64,000 nucleotides of DNA from Dethiosulfovibrio faecalis (GCF_021568795.1 NZ_JAKGUE010000003.1:124001-188000), one strand, 5' to 3'. Shown: positions 1-9,670, counted from the first letter of the stretch. Made by a program: numbers and translations. The notes: generated by a model from the letters alone, not told the origin.

Positions 1-1462
1 CCATGAACTCGTCGCCGCCCCAGCGCCCGAACAGATCTCCCATCCTCAGACGGCCCGACACCGCCTCGCTGGCCAGCACCAGGGCCCGATCTCCCTCCAG
101 GTGACCTCTGGCGTCGTTCAAATCCTTAAATCGATCGAGGTCGAACATTATGAGGCAAAGAGGAAGCCTTTTCTGATCCATCTTCTCCTGAAGGAGAGAT
201 TCGAACCTCTGGCGGTTCAGTATGCCGGTGAGTTTGTCTATGGAGGCCATCTTCTCCAGCTTTTTGGTGAGCTCCAGCCTTTCCTCCTCTATCCTCTTCC
301 GCCTGTCCACGTCCATGATCGTTCCTACCATCCTGAGAGGAGCCCCGTCGGACCTGCGGTCCACCACCCGGCCTCTCTCCAAAACCCACCGCCATCTTCC
401 GTCGCCTCGGTTCATTCTGTACTCGACCCGATACTCGTCGCCTCTATCCAGGTGCCCCGTAAGGGCCTCATCTATGTCGTCCCGATCGTCCCTATGGGCC
501 ATCTCCCTCCAGACCCGATAGGGGAACCGTTCCTCGACGTCGCCGCTTCCGCCCCAGGAACTGCCGCTGACGTACATTGTCATGGTGGGAACGTCGAGCT
601 CCCACAGACCGTCGTCGTTGGCCTCCATGGCGAGACGCAGCCTCTCCTCGCTACGTCTGAGAGCCCTCTCCGTCTCGACCCTGGAGGTCGTGTCCCTGAC
701 GACCATAACGACGATGGACCGTCCTTCCAGCTCGGTTATCCTGACGCTTATCTCCACCGGGAAGGGACCGGAGGGACCTTTGTGGACGGCCTGGAACAGC
801 CCGCCCTCCTTGGGGCTGGAGTTCACCCTTCGGAGGAAGGCGGTGAGCTCGTCGTCGTCCATGAGGTCGTCCAGACGGGAGTTCAGCATCCTCTCTTCCG
901 ACAGACCGTACATTCGAAGAGCCGCTATGTTGGCCTCCAGTATGGATCTGTCCCATCGGGATGCCATTATTATGGCGTCTCGAGAAGAGGTGAAGAGTAT
1001 GGAGTACCTTCCGGCTGTTATGGGCCCCACGGGAAAGGAGCGGTGGTCCGACTGGGTCCTGTCCGGTATGGAGTGGTGCAGATGCTCCTGGACCCATCGG
1101 CCCTCGACCTTTCGGAATACCACGGTCCTCCTGGTCTCGTATCTTATGGGCTCCCCCTTGACGTTGACACCGTAGACGGCCTGAAAGAAGAGCCAGCCGG
1201 CGTCCCCTCTGGCCTTGACGGTGACGAAGCCGTCTATCAGCCTGAGTTCGTCCAGCTCGCCGAAATCACGGGAGAAGCCCTCCCTTATTGCTTCGGAGCT
1301 TCGGCTGATCTCGTCCCTGCCTGTGCCTACGGATAAAACGTCCGGAGCCATCCACTTCATTATTCCCTCTATGTCGCCTCCGTCGTAGGATGCCATCCAC
1401 TCCTGGAAAGCCCCGTATATCTCCAGCTCCTCCGGAGTGGGGGTCTCGTTGAGCAGTTTCAA
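1..1462 (-). CDS. SnoaL-like/PAS/PAS/GGDEF diguanylate cyclase (3' end outside window)
   Basis: About 487 residues are visible before the gene leaves the window at base 1. Residues 1-140 look like a SnoaL/NTF2-like domain, about 150-265 and 275-395 look like two PAS domains (the second begins near RSEERLRLAMEANDDGLWEL), and a GGDEF domain starts near 410; the catalytic loop GRWGGDEF lies at the very edge of the window. GGDEF proteins make cyclic di-GMP; the NTF2-like and PAS parts probably sense a ligand or redox state. No membrane segment is visible, so it should be cytosolic. The start chosen is the TTG at 1462, preceded by a GGGAGGGGG ribosome site; an in-frame ATG further in is possible. 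It is divergent from the secreted protein at 1563. Confidence 0.85.
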   Translation of the reverse strand, partial: MKLLNETPTPEELEIYGAFQEWMASYDGGDIEGIMKWMAPDVLSVGTGRDEISRSSEAIREGFSRDFGELDELRLIDGFVTVKARGDAGWLFFQAVYGVNVKGEPIRYETRRTVVFRKVEGRWVQEHLHHSIPDRTQSDHRSFPVGPITAGRYSILFTSSRDAIIMASRWDRSILEANIAALRMYGLSEERMLNSRLDDLMDDDELTAFLRRVNSSPKEGGLFQAVHKGPSGPFPVEISVRITELEGRSIVVMVVRDTTSRVETERALRRSEERLRLAMEANDDGLWELDVPTMTMYVSGSSWGGSGDVEERFPYRVWREMAHRDDRDDIDEALTGHLDRGDEYRVEYRMNRGDGRWRWVLERGRVVDRRSDGAPLRMVGTIMDVDRRKRIEEERLELTKKLEKMASIDKLTGILNRQRFESLLQEKMDQKRLPLCLIMFDLDRFKDLNDARGHLEGDRALVLASEAVSGRLRMGDLFGRWGGDEFM

Positions 1463-1562
1463 CGCGAAATGCCCCCTCCCGTCTTTTTCTTTCCATTCAT
1501 TGTCCTTTGCCTACTATGATAAGATACGGAAGACATTACAACAACTAGGAGGGGCGATCAAC

Positions 1563-2330
1563 ATGACGAAGAGTTTCAAGGCCATAGCTCTGGCCGCAGC
1601 ACTGATCACCGTATCGGCGTCTTCCGCCCTGGCGGAGGACCTGGGAGACAGGCTCTTTCGGATGTTCCTGGACGAACTCGATCCACAAAGGGCCCAGATG
1701 GTACTTAGTGAACCTCCGGAGGAATCCGGATTGGTCAAACACGTCTACATGGACATGGAGGGGGCCGATATAGGGGGAGTCCGCATAGACAGGATAACGG
1801 TGGAGGGAATGGACGTGGCTTTCACCTCCCCCGAGACGTGGGGAACAGAGAGCGCCGACGTAACCTCCATACTGGCGACCAACGCCGTGGCGGTGATAAA
1901 GGAAGAGGACATAAACTCACACCTGAGAAGCAAGGAGTTCGGCGACGACGAAAAATGGAACAACCTCGCCCTGGATTTCTCTCCGGGAAAGGTGTACGCC
2001 AAGGGGTACTATCTGGCGGACCTGGTACTTTTGAGGTTGAACATACTGATAGAGATAGACGGAACCTTCAAGGTAAAAGAGGGCAAGCAGGTATGGCTCG
2101 ACGACTACACTCTGAAGGTCAACCGAGCAAAGGTTCCCGAGGGGCTGACCGACAGGGCCATGGCCAAGATACAGCCCATACTGGATCTGGGTAAGTTCAT
2201 GTTCCCGCTGAAGCTATCCGGCATAGAGCTCGATGAGGACAAGGCGGTGGTTAAGAGCGTCTCCGAGCCCAGGCCCTTCGAGGGAATCGTCTACGAATAC
2301 GATGCCGAAACCGTTTCGAGAGATCTGTGA
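1563..2330 (+). CDS. Secreted DUF2993/LmeA-like protein
   Basis: 255 residues with a typical signal peptide (KSFKAIALAAALITVSASSALA, cleavage after ALA near residue 22, sequence shown only as its features: positive start, hydrophobic core, ALA site). The mature part is acidic and beta-rich, with segments such as GGVRIDRITVEGMDV and VWLDDYTLKVNRAKVPEGL resembling the DUF2993/LmeA family of periplasmic lipid-binding proteins. The function here is therefore only a family guess. The ATG at 1563 has a clear AGGAGGGG site eight bases upstream; the longer frame from 1437 would bury the signal peptide. It is divergent from the cyclase gene and 63 bases from the MFS gene, which may have its own -10 (TATAAT at 2368). 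Confidence 0.7.
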   Translation: MTKSFKAIALAAALITVSASSALAEDLGDRLFRMFLDELDPQRAQMVLSEPPEESGLVKHVYMDMEGADIGGVRIDRITVEGMDVAFTSPETWGTESADVTSILATNAVAVIKEEDINSHLRSKEFGDDEKWNNLALDFSPGKVYAKGYYLADLVLLRLNILIEIDGTFKVKEGKQVWLDDYTLKVNRAKVPEGLTDRAMAKIQPILDLGKFMFPLKLSGIELDEDKAVVKSVSEPRPFEGIVYEYDAETVSRDL

Positions 2331-2393
2331 CACAGAGGAGCGGCGGTGTTAAAATGCCCTCCATCCATATAATGAAAGGGGGCAGATCGTCCC

Positions 2394-3575
2394 ATGACGA
2401 CCGCCGGAAAAGCTCTATCATCCAAGACTAAAGTAGCCCTTCTATCCACAGGGCATCTGGTGAACGACGTACACACGGCGTTTCTCGATACCTTCTTGCC
2501 CTATCTGGTCAAGAATCTGGGTCTGTCCTACGCCCAGGCCGGTATACTGACGTCCCTCTCCGGGGTGATCCACACGGTTTTTCAGCCGATAATGGGTCAC
2601 GTGGCGGACAGACACACCAGGCCCTGGCCGATAATGTTCGGCCCCATAGCGGCGGCGTTGGGAGCGTCCATGATACCCCTTTCGACCTCGTACGCCATGG
2701 CCCTGGCAATGGTGACGTTGTGGGGGATAGGGGCTGCCACCTTCCACCCTCAGGGGCAGGGCTCTCTGGGATACGTGGCCCCTCCGTCGGAGCTGGCCTT
2801 CGCCATCTCCCTCTTCGGGCTGGGAGGCATGTCGGGCAGCACCATCAGCTCGCTCTACGCCATAGCCCTCTATCGTTACTTTCCCCACTGGGCCATGCCT
2901 GTGATAGCGGTTATTCCCCCTCTGATACTGGCGGCGGTCTACTACAGAACCATGCCGAGGATAAGGGACAGATCTCCCGAGGAGGACGGAGACGACGTCG
3001 GCATGATAAAAAACCTATCCTCGGTTTTCCGCCGGATATATCCCATATGGGCTGTGACCATCCTGAGAGAATGTTCCCAGAGAGGAGTCCGTTTTCTCCT
3101 TCCCCTTCTTATAGTGTCGGAGGGAGGCTCGATCACCAAGGTGGGAACCTTTCTGTTCTCCCTCTCCCTTACCGCGTCGATACTACCTCTGATAGCGGCG
3201 AGGATAGCCATGAAGACCGGGAACGTAAAGATCGTAAAGATAATAATCCCTCTGGCCTCCACCTTTTTGGTGATAGGATGGGCCACAGAGGGTTTTCTGT
3301 CCCTGGTGATGATAGTTATAGGAGGAGCGTCCATAACGGCCTGCAATCCCGCCACGGACGCCATGGCTCAGGAGTTGGCGCCTGACAAAAGAAGCACCGC
3401 CAGCTCTCTCATGATGGGCTTCTCCTTCGGACTGGCAGGAGTGGCCATGGCCCCTCTGGGATGGTTCACCGACGCTGCGGGACTCCGCGCCGCCCTGGGT
3501 GTCGTGGCCTTTTTGCCCTTTCTGTCCCTTCCGGTGATGTACCTGCTGTGGCCCAAAAAGGGACTTATCCGATAG
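2394..3575 (+). CDS. MFS transporter, fosmidomycin-resistance-like
   Basis: 393 residues with about twelve hydrophobic segments, typical of a major facilitator. The N-terminal half (GHLVNDVHTAFLDTFLPYLV, then a loop HVADRHTRPWPI in the position of the MFS signature between helices 2 and 3) resembles the Fsr/YfnC-type branch, which includes fosmidomycin exporters. The glycine-rich FGLGGMSGSTISSLYA lies near helix 5. The substrate cannot be told from sequence. A ribosome site AAGGGGG lies eleven bases before the ATG. It is followed after 24 bases by the serine dehydratase genes, so a role in moving an amino acid or a fermentation product is possible but unproven. Confidence 0.8.
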   Translation: MTTAGKALSSKTKVALLSTGHLVNDVHTAFLDTFLPYLVKNLGLSYAQAGILTSLSGVIHTVFQPIMGHVADRHTRPWPIMFGPIAAALGASMIPLSTSYAMALAMVTLWGIGAATFHPQGQGSLGYVAPPSELAFAISLFGLGGMSGSTISSLYAIALYRYFPHWAMPVIAVIPPLILAAVYYRTMPRIRDRSPEEDGDDVGMIKNLSSVFRRIYPIWAVTILRECSQRGVRFLLPLLIVSEGGSITKVGTFLFSLSLTASILPLIAARIAMKTGNVKIVKIIIPLASTFLVIGWATEGFLSLVMIVIGGASITACNPATDAMAQELAPDKRSTASSLMMGFSFGLAGVAMAPLGWFTDAAGLRAALGVVAFLPFLSLPVMYLLWPKKGLIR

Positions 3576-3599
3576 GATAGGAGAGAAGGAGGTTTCGAT

Positions 3600-4274
3600 A
3601 TGTCGCTTATGGAGATAATAGGACCGGTCATGATAGGGCCGTCCTCGAGCCACACCGCCGGGGCGGCCAAGCTGGGAAACGTGGCCAGAAGATTATGGGG
3701 CGGAGACATAAAGGAGGCCACCCTTTACCTCAGAGGCAGCTTCGCGGCTACCTACTGGGGACACGGCACAGACAGGGCCCTGGTAGGTGGGCTCATGGGA
3801 TGGCATCCCGACGACGACAGAATACCCAGGGCCTTCGAGATAGCCTCTGAATCGGGCATGATCTACCGTTTCAAGGAGGAGTTCGTGGACGGATCCCACC
3901 CCAACTCGGTCCGTTTCGTCCTCTCCGACGGAGATAGGACCATGGAGATGGTAGGGGCCTCCATAGGTGGAGGCTCGGTGAGGATACAGGAGATAGACGG
4001 TTTTCCGGTGGACATAGACGGAGAGCTTCCGACCCTGGTGATATTCCACAGGGACAAGCCGGGGGTGATGGCGTCCATAACGTCCGAACTGTTCAGGATG
4101 AAGCTGAACATAGCCCAGATGACCCTCAAGAGAAAGGCACGGGGAAAGGACGCCATGGTGTTCATAGAGATGGACGGAGCCCTGGACGAGGAATCCCTGA
4201 AGAGCCTGGAGGGCTTTCATCACGCCTACACCAGGATGTTCCTGCTTCCACCGGCCAGAGAGGAGATCGAATAA
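3600..4274 (+). CDS. sdaAB: L-serine dehydratase, iron-sulfur type, beta subunit
   Basis: 224 residues, the usual length of the separate beta subunit. The N-terminal part has the family signature IGPVMIGPSSSHTAGAAKLG, and an ACT-like domain occupies about residues 145-215 (begins near LPTLVIFHRDKPGVMASITS). With the alpha subunit it forms the oxygen-sensitive [4Fe-4S] enzyme that converts L-serine to pyruvate and ammonia, a central step in amino-acid fermentation. The ribosome site AAGGAGG is seven bases before the ATG. Its stop overlaps the start of sdaAA by one base, indicating translational coupling. The ACT domain may sense or deliver serine, as inferred for this family. Confidence 0.95.
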   Translation: MSLMEIIGPVMIGPSSSHTAGAAKLGNVARRLWGGDIKEATLYLRGSFAATYWGHGTDRALVGGLMGWHPDDDRIPRAFEIASESGMIYRFKEEFVDGSHPNSVRFVLSDGDRTMEMVGASIGGGSVRIQEIDGFPVDIDGELPTLVIFHRDKPGVMASITSELFRMKLNIAQMTLKRKARGKDAMVFIEMDGALDEESLKSLEGFHHAYTRMFLLPPAREEIE

Positions 4275-5155
4275 TGAGGTCCTTCGGCGAGATGCTGGCC
4301 TACATGGAGGAAAACGGGGTTAACCTTCTGGAGGCCATACTGGAGAACGAGGCGGCGGAGCTCGAGTGTTCCACCGAACATGTGCTCCAGGGAATGGCGG
4401 ACAGGCTGGAGACCATGAGACGGTCCATGGACGACGGCGCCAGAAAGGAGATGTACCCCAAGATAGTGGAGCTCGACGCTCCCAAGATGAGACGCTACCG
4501 CATGAAGAGAGACCCCCTGTCGGGATCCATCTCCGCCAGGGCGTCGGAGATAGCCCTGTCCATAAGCACCTGCAACTCCTCCATGGGTAGGGTGGTTGCG
4601 GCCCCTACAGCCGGAAGCTGCGGAATACTGCCGGGAGTTCTCTTCTCCTGGGAGGAGCATAGAAACCCCGAAGGAGACCTCCTATCCGAGGGGCTGACCG
4701 TGGCGGCCTTCATAGGTCAGATAATAGCCGAGAGGGCCACCCTGGCCGGAGCGGAGGGAGGCTGTCAGGCCGAGTGCGGTGCCGCAGGGGCCATGGCCGC
4801 GGGAGCTCTGGTCTGGATGGAGGGAGGATCGGCGGACCAGGTATTCCAGGCCGTCGCTCTGACTCTGAAATCCATACTGGGGCTGGTATGCGATCCTGTG
4901 GCGGGGCTGGTGGAGGTCCCCTGCATAAAGAGAAACGGCATGCTCGTGTCTCTGGCCTTCATAGCGGCCGACATGGCTCTGGCCGGTATAAGGTCGGTGA
5001 TACCGGCCGACGAGGTAGTGGACTCCCTCTACGAGGTCGGGCGATCCCTGCCTCCCAGCCTGAGAGAGACCGGCAGAGGCGGGGTGGCAGCCACATCTAC
5101 AGGAAAGGCCATAACGGCAAAACTTAGAGAATCCGCGCCCTCCCTGGAGGGATGA
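4274..5155 (+). CDS. sdaAA: L-serine dehydratase, iron-sulfur type, alpha subunit
   Basis: 293 residues, full length for the catalytic subunit. Conserved elements are PTAGSCGILPG, AEGGCQAECGAAGAMAAG, CDPVAGLVEVPC and the run of small residues around them; the cysteines are those that hold the [4Fe-4S] cluster in the family. It works with the beta subunit just upstream (one-base overlap). UPF0182 follows after 18 bases, so the three genes and perhaps the MFS transporter form one operon ending at the hairpin at 7988. Nothing suggests damage. Confidence 0.95.
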   Translation: MRSFGEMLAYMEENGVNLLEAILENEAAELECSTEHVLQGMADRLETMRRSMDDGARKEMYPKIVELDAPKMRRYRMKRDPLSGSISARASEIALSISTCNSSMGRVVAAPTAGSCGILPGVLFSWEEHRNPEGDLLSEGLTVAAFIGQIIAERATLAGAEGGCQAECGAAGAMAAGALVWMEGGSADQVFQAVALTLKSILGLVCDPVAGLVEVPCIKRNGMLVSLAFIAADMALAGIRSVIPADEVVDSLYEVGRSLPPSLRETGRGGVAATSTGKAITAKLRESAPSLEG

Positions 5156-5173
5156 TGAGGAAAGGATGGTTCC

Positions 5174-7981
5174 ATGACCTACAGAGATTGGTTCCCAAGC
5201 GGAAAAGGCGACTGGTTCGGACAGGGTGACGGAGGAGGGGAAGGCGGAAACAGGCCTCCCAAGTTCAACTTTCCTCTGAACAAAACCCTTACGATAACCC
5301 TGGTAATCCTGGGCCTCGGTCTGTTTTTGGTACAGGCCTCGGCGGGACTTCTGACCGATTACTACTGGTATCAGGCCCGAGGACTGACCTCGGTGTTCTG
5401 GATGAGGATACTGCCACAATGGGCTCTCTTCGGAGTGGCCTTCGTCCTCTCGTTTATAGCTCTGTCCGGATCTCTGAGGCTCGCCAAAAAGAGGGCCGCC
5501 GATATTCCCCTTCCGGATGAGATAGCACGGATGCTTCCCCTGAGGGCCCCCTTCGCCGGACTGATAATACTGGCGGCGGCGGTGCTGCTCGCCCTGATGT
5601 CGTCAAACGGCGTGAGGGACCAATGGGAGGTGGCGTTGAAGTTCATCAACGGAACCCCCTTCGGCACCTCGGACCCCATCTTCGGGAAGGACGTCGGCTT
5701 CTACGTCTTCACTCTGCCGTTTCTGAGACTGTTCCAGACCTGGCTGATGCAGCTGCTGTTCCTCTGTCTCGCAGGGGCGGCGGCCATATACGTCCTAACC
5801 CTCCTTCCCAAGATACAGCTTGAACGGCGGGCCGACGTACCAAAGCCGGTAAGGGCCCATCTACTGATACTTGCGGCAATGATGGCCCTTAACTGGTCCT
5901 TCGGATATTGGCTGGAGAGGTTCAATCTGCTCTACTCGCCCAGAGGGGTGGCTTTCGGTGCCAGCTACACCGACATACACGCCGACCTGCTGGCCCTCAA
6001 CGTCATGACCGCCCTGTCCGCCATAGTGGCGGTTCTTTTGGTCATAGGAATAGCCAGGAAAACCTGGAAATTCTCGGCGGCTGTGGTCGGAACCCTTTTC
6101 GTGGCCGGGTTCGTCCTGAGAGGCGTATACCCGAACATAATACAGAAATACGTGGTCGTCCCCAACGAGTTCACCAAGGAAAAACCCTACATAGAGAACA
6201 ACATAAAGGCCACCAACGAGGCCTACGACCTGAACGACCTCACCATAATGGAGGTGGAACCGGGAGAAAGGGTAACCGAAAAAAACCTGGAGGCAGACCC
6301 AGACACACTGAGAAACGTACGTCTATGGGAGTACAGCCCTCTTCTCAGAAGCTACAAACAGCTTCAGGAGATAAGGAGCTACTACGACTTCCTCAACGCC
6401 GACATAGACCGCTACTCGGTTGACGGCCGAATAAGACAGGTGATGATAGCCGCCAGGGAGATCAACCTGAGGGAACTTCAAAACCCGACCTGGACAAACA
6501 CCAAGCTGGAGTTCACCCACGGCTACGGAATCGTCATGAACCCGGTCAACGAGGTCAGCGTAAGCGGCCAGCCCATATTGTGGGTGAAGGACCTTCCTCC
6601 GGCGATGTCCATCCCCCTGTCCATAGATAGACCTCAGATATATTACGGGGAGACTCCGGAGAATTACGCCTTCGTCAACACCACGGTAGAGGAGTTCGAC
6701 TATCCTATGGGAAACGCCAACGCCAGGACCGTGTACAGCGGCCTGGGAGGGGTGCCTATGGGATCGATGTGGAGAAGGCTCATCTACGCCCTCGATTTCA
6801 ACGATTCGAAGATAATATTCTCCAACGTCTTCACACCGGACAGCAAAATTATGTACAAGAGAAACATCCAGGGAAGGCTGAGAGAGGTGGCTCCGTTCCT
6901 GATGTACGACGGAGATCCCTATATGGCGGTTATAGACGGCAGGCTTCTCTGGATACAGGACTGCTACACCGCCACAGCGGACTATCCCTACTCCGAACCG
7001 GTACTGATAGGAACCGGAAGAGGGCGGTCCAGGATCAACTACATAAGAAACAGCGTCAAGGCCACCGTGGACGCCTACGACGGCACCATGACCTTCTACG
7101 TGATGAACGAGAACGACCCCCTTATAGATACCTGGAGAAAGATATTCCCCGACCTCTTCACCGACGGATCGAAGATGCCAGCGGAGGTAAAAGAACACAT
7201 CAGGTACCCCAAGGGGCTCTTCTCAATACAGAGCGAGATATACAGGACATACCACATGAAAAACCCCAACACCTTCTACAACAAGGAGGACGTCTGGGAG
7301 ACCATGAGGGACGGCGACGACAGGACGACGATGGACTCGTATTACCTAATGATGAAACTTGCGGGAGAGCAAGAGACCGAGTTCGCTATAATATCCCCCT
7401 TCATGCCTGTGGGGAAGAATAACCTCATAGCCTGGCTGGCAGGAAGGTCCGACGGAGATAACTACGGGGAGCTCTTGGTCTACAAGTTCCCGAAACAGAA
7501 GTTGATCTACGGACCGACCCAGGTAAACGCCCTGGTGGACCAGACCCCGGAGATATCGGCTCAGCTCTCCCTCTGGACCCAGAGGGGATCGGACGTCATA
7601 AGGGGTAACATGCTGGTCATACCGATAGACAACTCTCTTCTCTACGTCCAGCCACTGTACCTGAAGGCAGATAGGGGAGACCTGCCGGAACTCAAAAGGG
7701 TAATAGTCTCCACCGGCGGCAGAGTCGCTTGGGCAGAGGACTTCGGAACAGCCCTGTCCAAGCTGCTGGGACTCTCCGCCCCGCCCGAGATGATTCCATC
7801 CCTCAAAACTGAGACGGGAGTGGGTATGGACATACACCAACTGGCCGAAAGGGCCCAGGAAGCCTGGGAGGAATCCCAGAAGGCCCTTCAAGGAGGGGAC
7901 TGGTCGTCCTACGGAGATTGGATGAAAGAGCTTGAAAAGGCCATAAGGCAGATGACCGACATGGCCGATACAGCCGAGTAG
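5174..7981 (+). CDS. UPF0182 family integral membrane protein
   Basis: 935 residues, matching the usual 850-950 of UPF0182. The first 70 residues are glycine-rich and soluble, then about seven membrane helices run to residue ~320, and the long remainder is a soluble, presumably extracytoplasmic domain with family-like stretches (DYYWYQARGLTSVFWMRI near 60-80; RNIQGRLREVAPFLMYDGDP near 560). The biochemical role of UPF0182 is unknown. The extreme C-terminus is charged and may form a short helix pair (ERAQEAWEESQKALQGGDWS). Ribosome site AAAGGA is seven bases before the ATG. It lies at the end of the serine dehydratase operon and directly before a strong terminator. Confidence 0.9.
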   Translation: MTYRDWFPSGKGDWFGQGDGGGEGGNRPPKFNFPLNKTLTITLVILGLGLFLVQASAGLLTDYYWYQARGLTSVFWMRILPQWALFGVAFVLSFIALSGSLRLAKKRAADIPLPDEIARMLPLRAPFAGLIILAAAVLLALMSSNGVRDQWEVALKFINGTPFGTSDPIFGKDVGFYVFTLPFLRLFQTWLMQLLFLCLAGAAAIYVLTLLPKIQLERRADVPKPVRAHLLILAAMMALNWSFGYWLERFNLLYSPRGVAFGASYTDIHADLLALNVMTALSAIVAVLLVIGIARKTWKFSAAVVGTLFVAGFVLRGVYPNIIQKYVVVPNEFTKEKPYIENNIKATNEAYDLNDLTIMEVEPGERVTEKNLEADPDTLRNVRLWEYSPLLRSYKQLQEIRSYYDFLNADIDRYSVDGRIRQVMIAAREINLRELQNPTWTNTKLEFTHGYGIVMNPVNEVSVSGQPILWVKDLPPAMSIPLSIDRPQIYYGETPENYAFVNTTVEEFDYPMGNANARTVYSGLGGVPMGSMWRRLIYALDFNDSKIIFSNVFTPDSKIMYKRNIQGRLREVAPFLMYDGDPYMAVIDGRLLWIQDCYTATADYPYSEPVLIGTGRGRSRINYIRNSVKATVDAYDGTMTFYVMNENDPLIDTWRKIFPDLFTDGSKMPAEVKEHIRYPKGLFSIQSEIYRTYHMKNPNTFYNKEDVWETMRDGDDRTTMDSYYLMMKLAGEQETEFAIISPFMPVGKNNLIAWLAGRSDGDNYGELLVYKFPKQKLIYGPTQVNALVDQTPEISAQLSLWTQRGSDVIRGNMLVIPIDNSLLYVQPLYLKADRGDLPELKRVIVSTGGRVAWAEDFGTALSKLLGLSAPPEMIPSLKTETGVGMDIHQLAERAQEAWEESQKALQGGDWSSYGDWMKELEKAIRQMTDMADTAE

Positions 7982-7987
7982 AATAGA

Positions 7988-8032
7988 AACGAGAGAGAGG
8001 GGAGGTCCTGAGGACCTCCCCTCTCTCTCGTT
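7988..8032 (+). terminator. Perfect-palindrome terminator after UPF0182
   Basis: Two 22-base arms (7988-8009 and 8011-8032) are exact reverse complements around one central base. Only two T follow, so it may act in either direction or also protect mRNA ends. It closes the sdaAB-sdaAA-UPF0182 unit. Confidence 0.75.
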
Positions 8033-8169
8033 GAAAGTGAAAGAAGAAAAGAGGTATTATCTTAGAAGGGATGGGATACCTTTCTTACTTTTCTTTACTC
8101 TAGCCTTACAACACCGATATAGAAAGCCCTGAACGGTCAGGATATCATGCAGAAGAGAGGGGGAGAAAA

Positions 8170-9537
8170 ATGAAGACAAAAGGATCGAGATGGCTGAGAT
8201 ACGGGGTTCAACTGGGATTTCTGGCTTTTCTGACCTACGTGGGATACATGCATCAGAAACTGGGAGGCGGCCCTCAGGGGGCTCCTCCGGTGGACGCCCT
8301 ATGTCCATTGGGAGGGGCGGAGAGCATCTACGGTTACATCACCTCCGGGACCTGGCTGAGGAGAACCGCTCCCAGCGCATTGATACTGTTCGTAGCTGTG
8401 GCGCTGATGACCGTCTTGCTGGGAAGGATCTTCTGCGGATGGATATGTCCTCTCGGGACCATAGGGGAGTGGTCCTCGAAGATAGGCAAAAAGCTGGGAA
8501 TAAAACAGATAGAGATTCCCGACGGTCCGGACAGAATAATGAGACTGGGTAAGTACGTAGTCATGGCCATAGCGGTGTTCGGAGCCTGGTACTACGGAAC
8601 CCTCCTCTGGAGGGACTACGACCCATGGGTGGCCTGGATGCACATATCCGCCGGATGGGCCGAGGTGGAGGAGAGCCCCTGGGCCTTCGCCGTCCTGTTC
8701 GGGACCGTGATAGGGGCGTCGTTCTTCGTAGAGAGGTTCTGGTGCCGCTATCTGTGTCCTCTGGGAGGGTTACTGAGCATTCTCCAGAAATTCAGCCTGG
8801 TCAAGGTTCGAAGAGACGATTCAACCTGCGTCCACTGCATGAAATGCGACCGTTCCTGTCCCATGGGGCTCAAACCAGAGTCGGTAAAGGTGGTCACTTC
8901 GGGAGACTGCATAGCCTGCGGCGAATGCGTCGAGAGCTGTCCCGTGTCGAACACCCTGGAGACCGGGACATCCGGCCGAAAAATCTCGCCTATGGCGATG
9001 GGGATCGTCGGGCTGATAATCTTCTTCGGAATCTACGGGACGGCCAAGACCACCGGATACTGGCAGACCTACGCATCAGCGCCCAAGGGAGTCACCGTCG
9101 AGGATCCGGCCGAATACGTCTACGGATGGATGAGTCTCGAACAGGTTTCGGATCAGGTGGGCCTTCCCATCGAAAAGCTCGTGGAGATAGGGAACTTGCC
9201 CGAGGGAATCCCCACCGACGTGGCTATGAAGAGGGTAGAGGGGGTGGACGATCACGAATTCACCGAGGCCCTTTCTCTTTGGTTCGAGGCCAACGACGTG
9301 CCGAAGACGGAGATGTCCACTATTCCGGAAAATCCGGACGAGATAAAGGGCAGTCTGACCCTGTTGGAGATAGGAACGATGTACGGGGTGGACCCATCCG
9401 AGATAGTGGATATGCTGAGAGATAAAGGGTGGACAGGCGAGATTTCCCTGGAAGAACCTGTGAAAGACATCGCAAAGAGCAGAGGCGAGGAAGTCCAGGT
9501 GATCAGGGACGCTGTAAAGGATATTTTAGGCAAATAA
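8170..9537 (+). CDS. NapH/MauN-like membrane ferredoxin with C-terminal helical repeats
   Basis: 455 residues. Residues 1-220 carry about four or five membrane helices with the paired motifs GRIFCGWICPLGTIGEW and FWCRYLCPLGGLLS that are typical of NapH/CcoG-like electron-transfer proteins. Residues ~222-265 hold two [4Fe-4S] ferredoxin motifs (CVHCMKCDRSCP and CIACGECVESCP). After another membrane helix (about 275-295) comes an extra 155-residue soluble tail with about three similar helical units (MSLEQVSDQVGLPIEKLVEI; LTLLEIGTMYGVDPSEIVDM; a third at the end). The likely role is moving electrons across or into the membrane; partners are not encoded nearby. Ribosome site GAGGGGGAG precedes the ATG. 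It is a single-gene unit with its own terminator. Confidence 0.85.
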   Translation: MKTKGSRWLRYGVQLGFLAFLTYVGYMHQKLGGGPQGAPPVDALCPLGGAESIYGYITSGTWLRRTAPSALILFVAVALMTVLLGRIFCGWICPLGTIGEWSSKIGKKLGIKQIEIPDGPDRIMRLGKYVVMAIAVFGAWYYGTLLWRDYDPWVAWMHISAGWAEVEESPWAFAVLFGTVIGASFFVERFWCRYLCPLGGLLSILQKFSLVKVRRDDSTCVHCMKCDRSCPMGLKPESVKVVTSGDCIACGECVESCPVSNTLETGTSGRKISPMAMGIVGLIIFFGIYGTAKTTGYWQTYASAPKGVTVEDPAEYVYGWMSLEQVSDQVGLPIEKLVEIGNLPEGIPTDVAMKRVEGVDDHEFTEALSLWFEANDVPKTEMSTIPENPDEIKGSLTLLEIGTMYGVDPSEIVDMLRDKGWTGEISLEEPVKDIAKSRGEEVQVIRDAVKDILGK

Positions 9538-9620
9538 CTTTCGGCAGCCCCTTGAGAAAAAGTTCGAAAGAGGGTATGCTGTTCGAGGTAGATCAAGTTT
9601 TTCTCCATACCAACAACCTC

Positions 9621-9670
9621 CAGACCGACGACGGCGGACCATATGGTCCGCCGTCGTCGGTCTGTTTTTT
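9621..9670 (+). terminator. Strong intrinsic terminator after the ferredoxin gene
   Basis: A 44-base perfect palindrome (9621-9664, 22-base arms) is followed by six T at 9665-9670. It ends the rightward gene at 8170-9537 and may also stop the leftward flavodiiron operon, though the T run is only on the plus side. Confidence 0.9.

Noticed and set aside
101-1336. Long rightward open frame of 411 codons
   Set aside because: It lies opposite the clear SnoaL-PAS-GGDEF protein on the minus strand, which has recognisable motifs; GC-rich third positions leave the reverse frame open.
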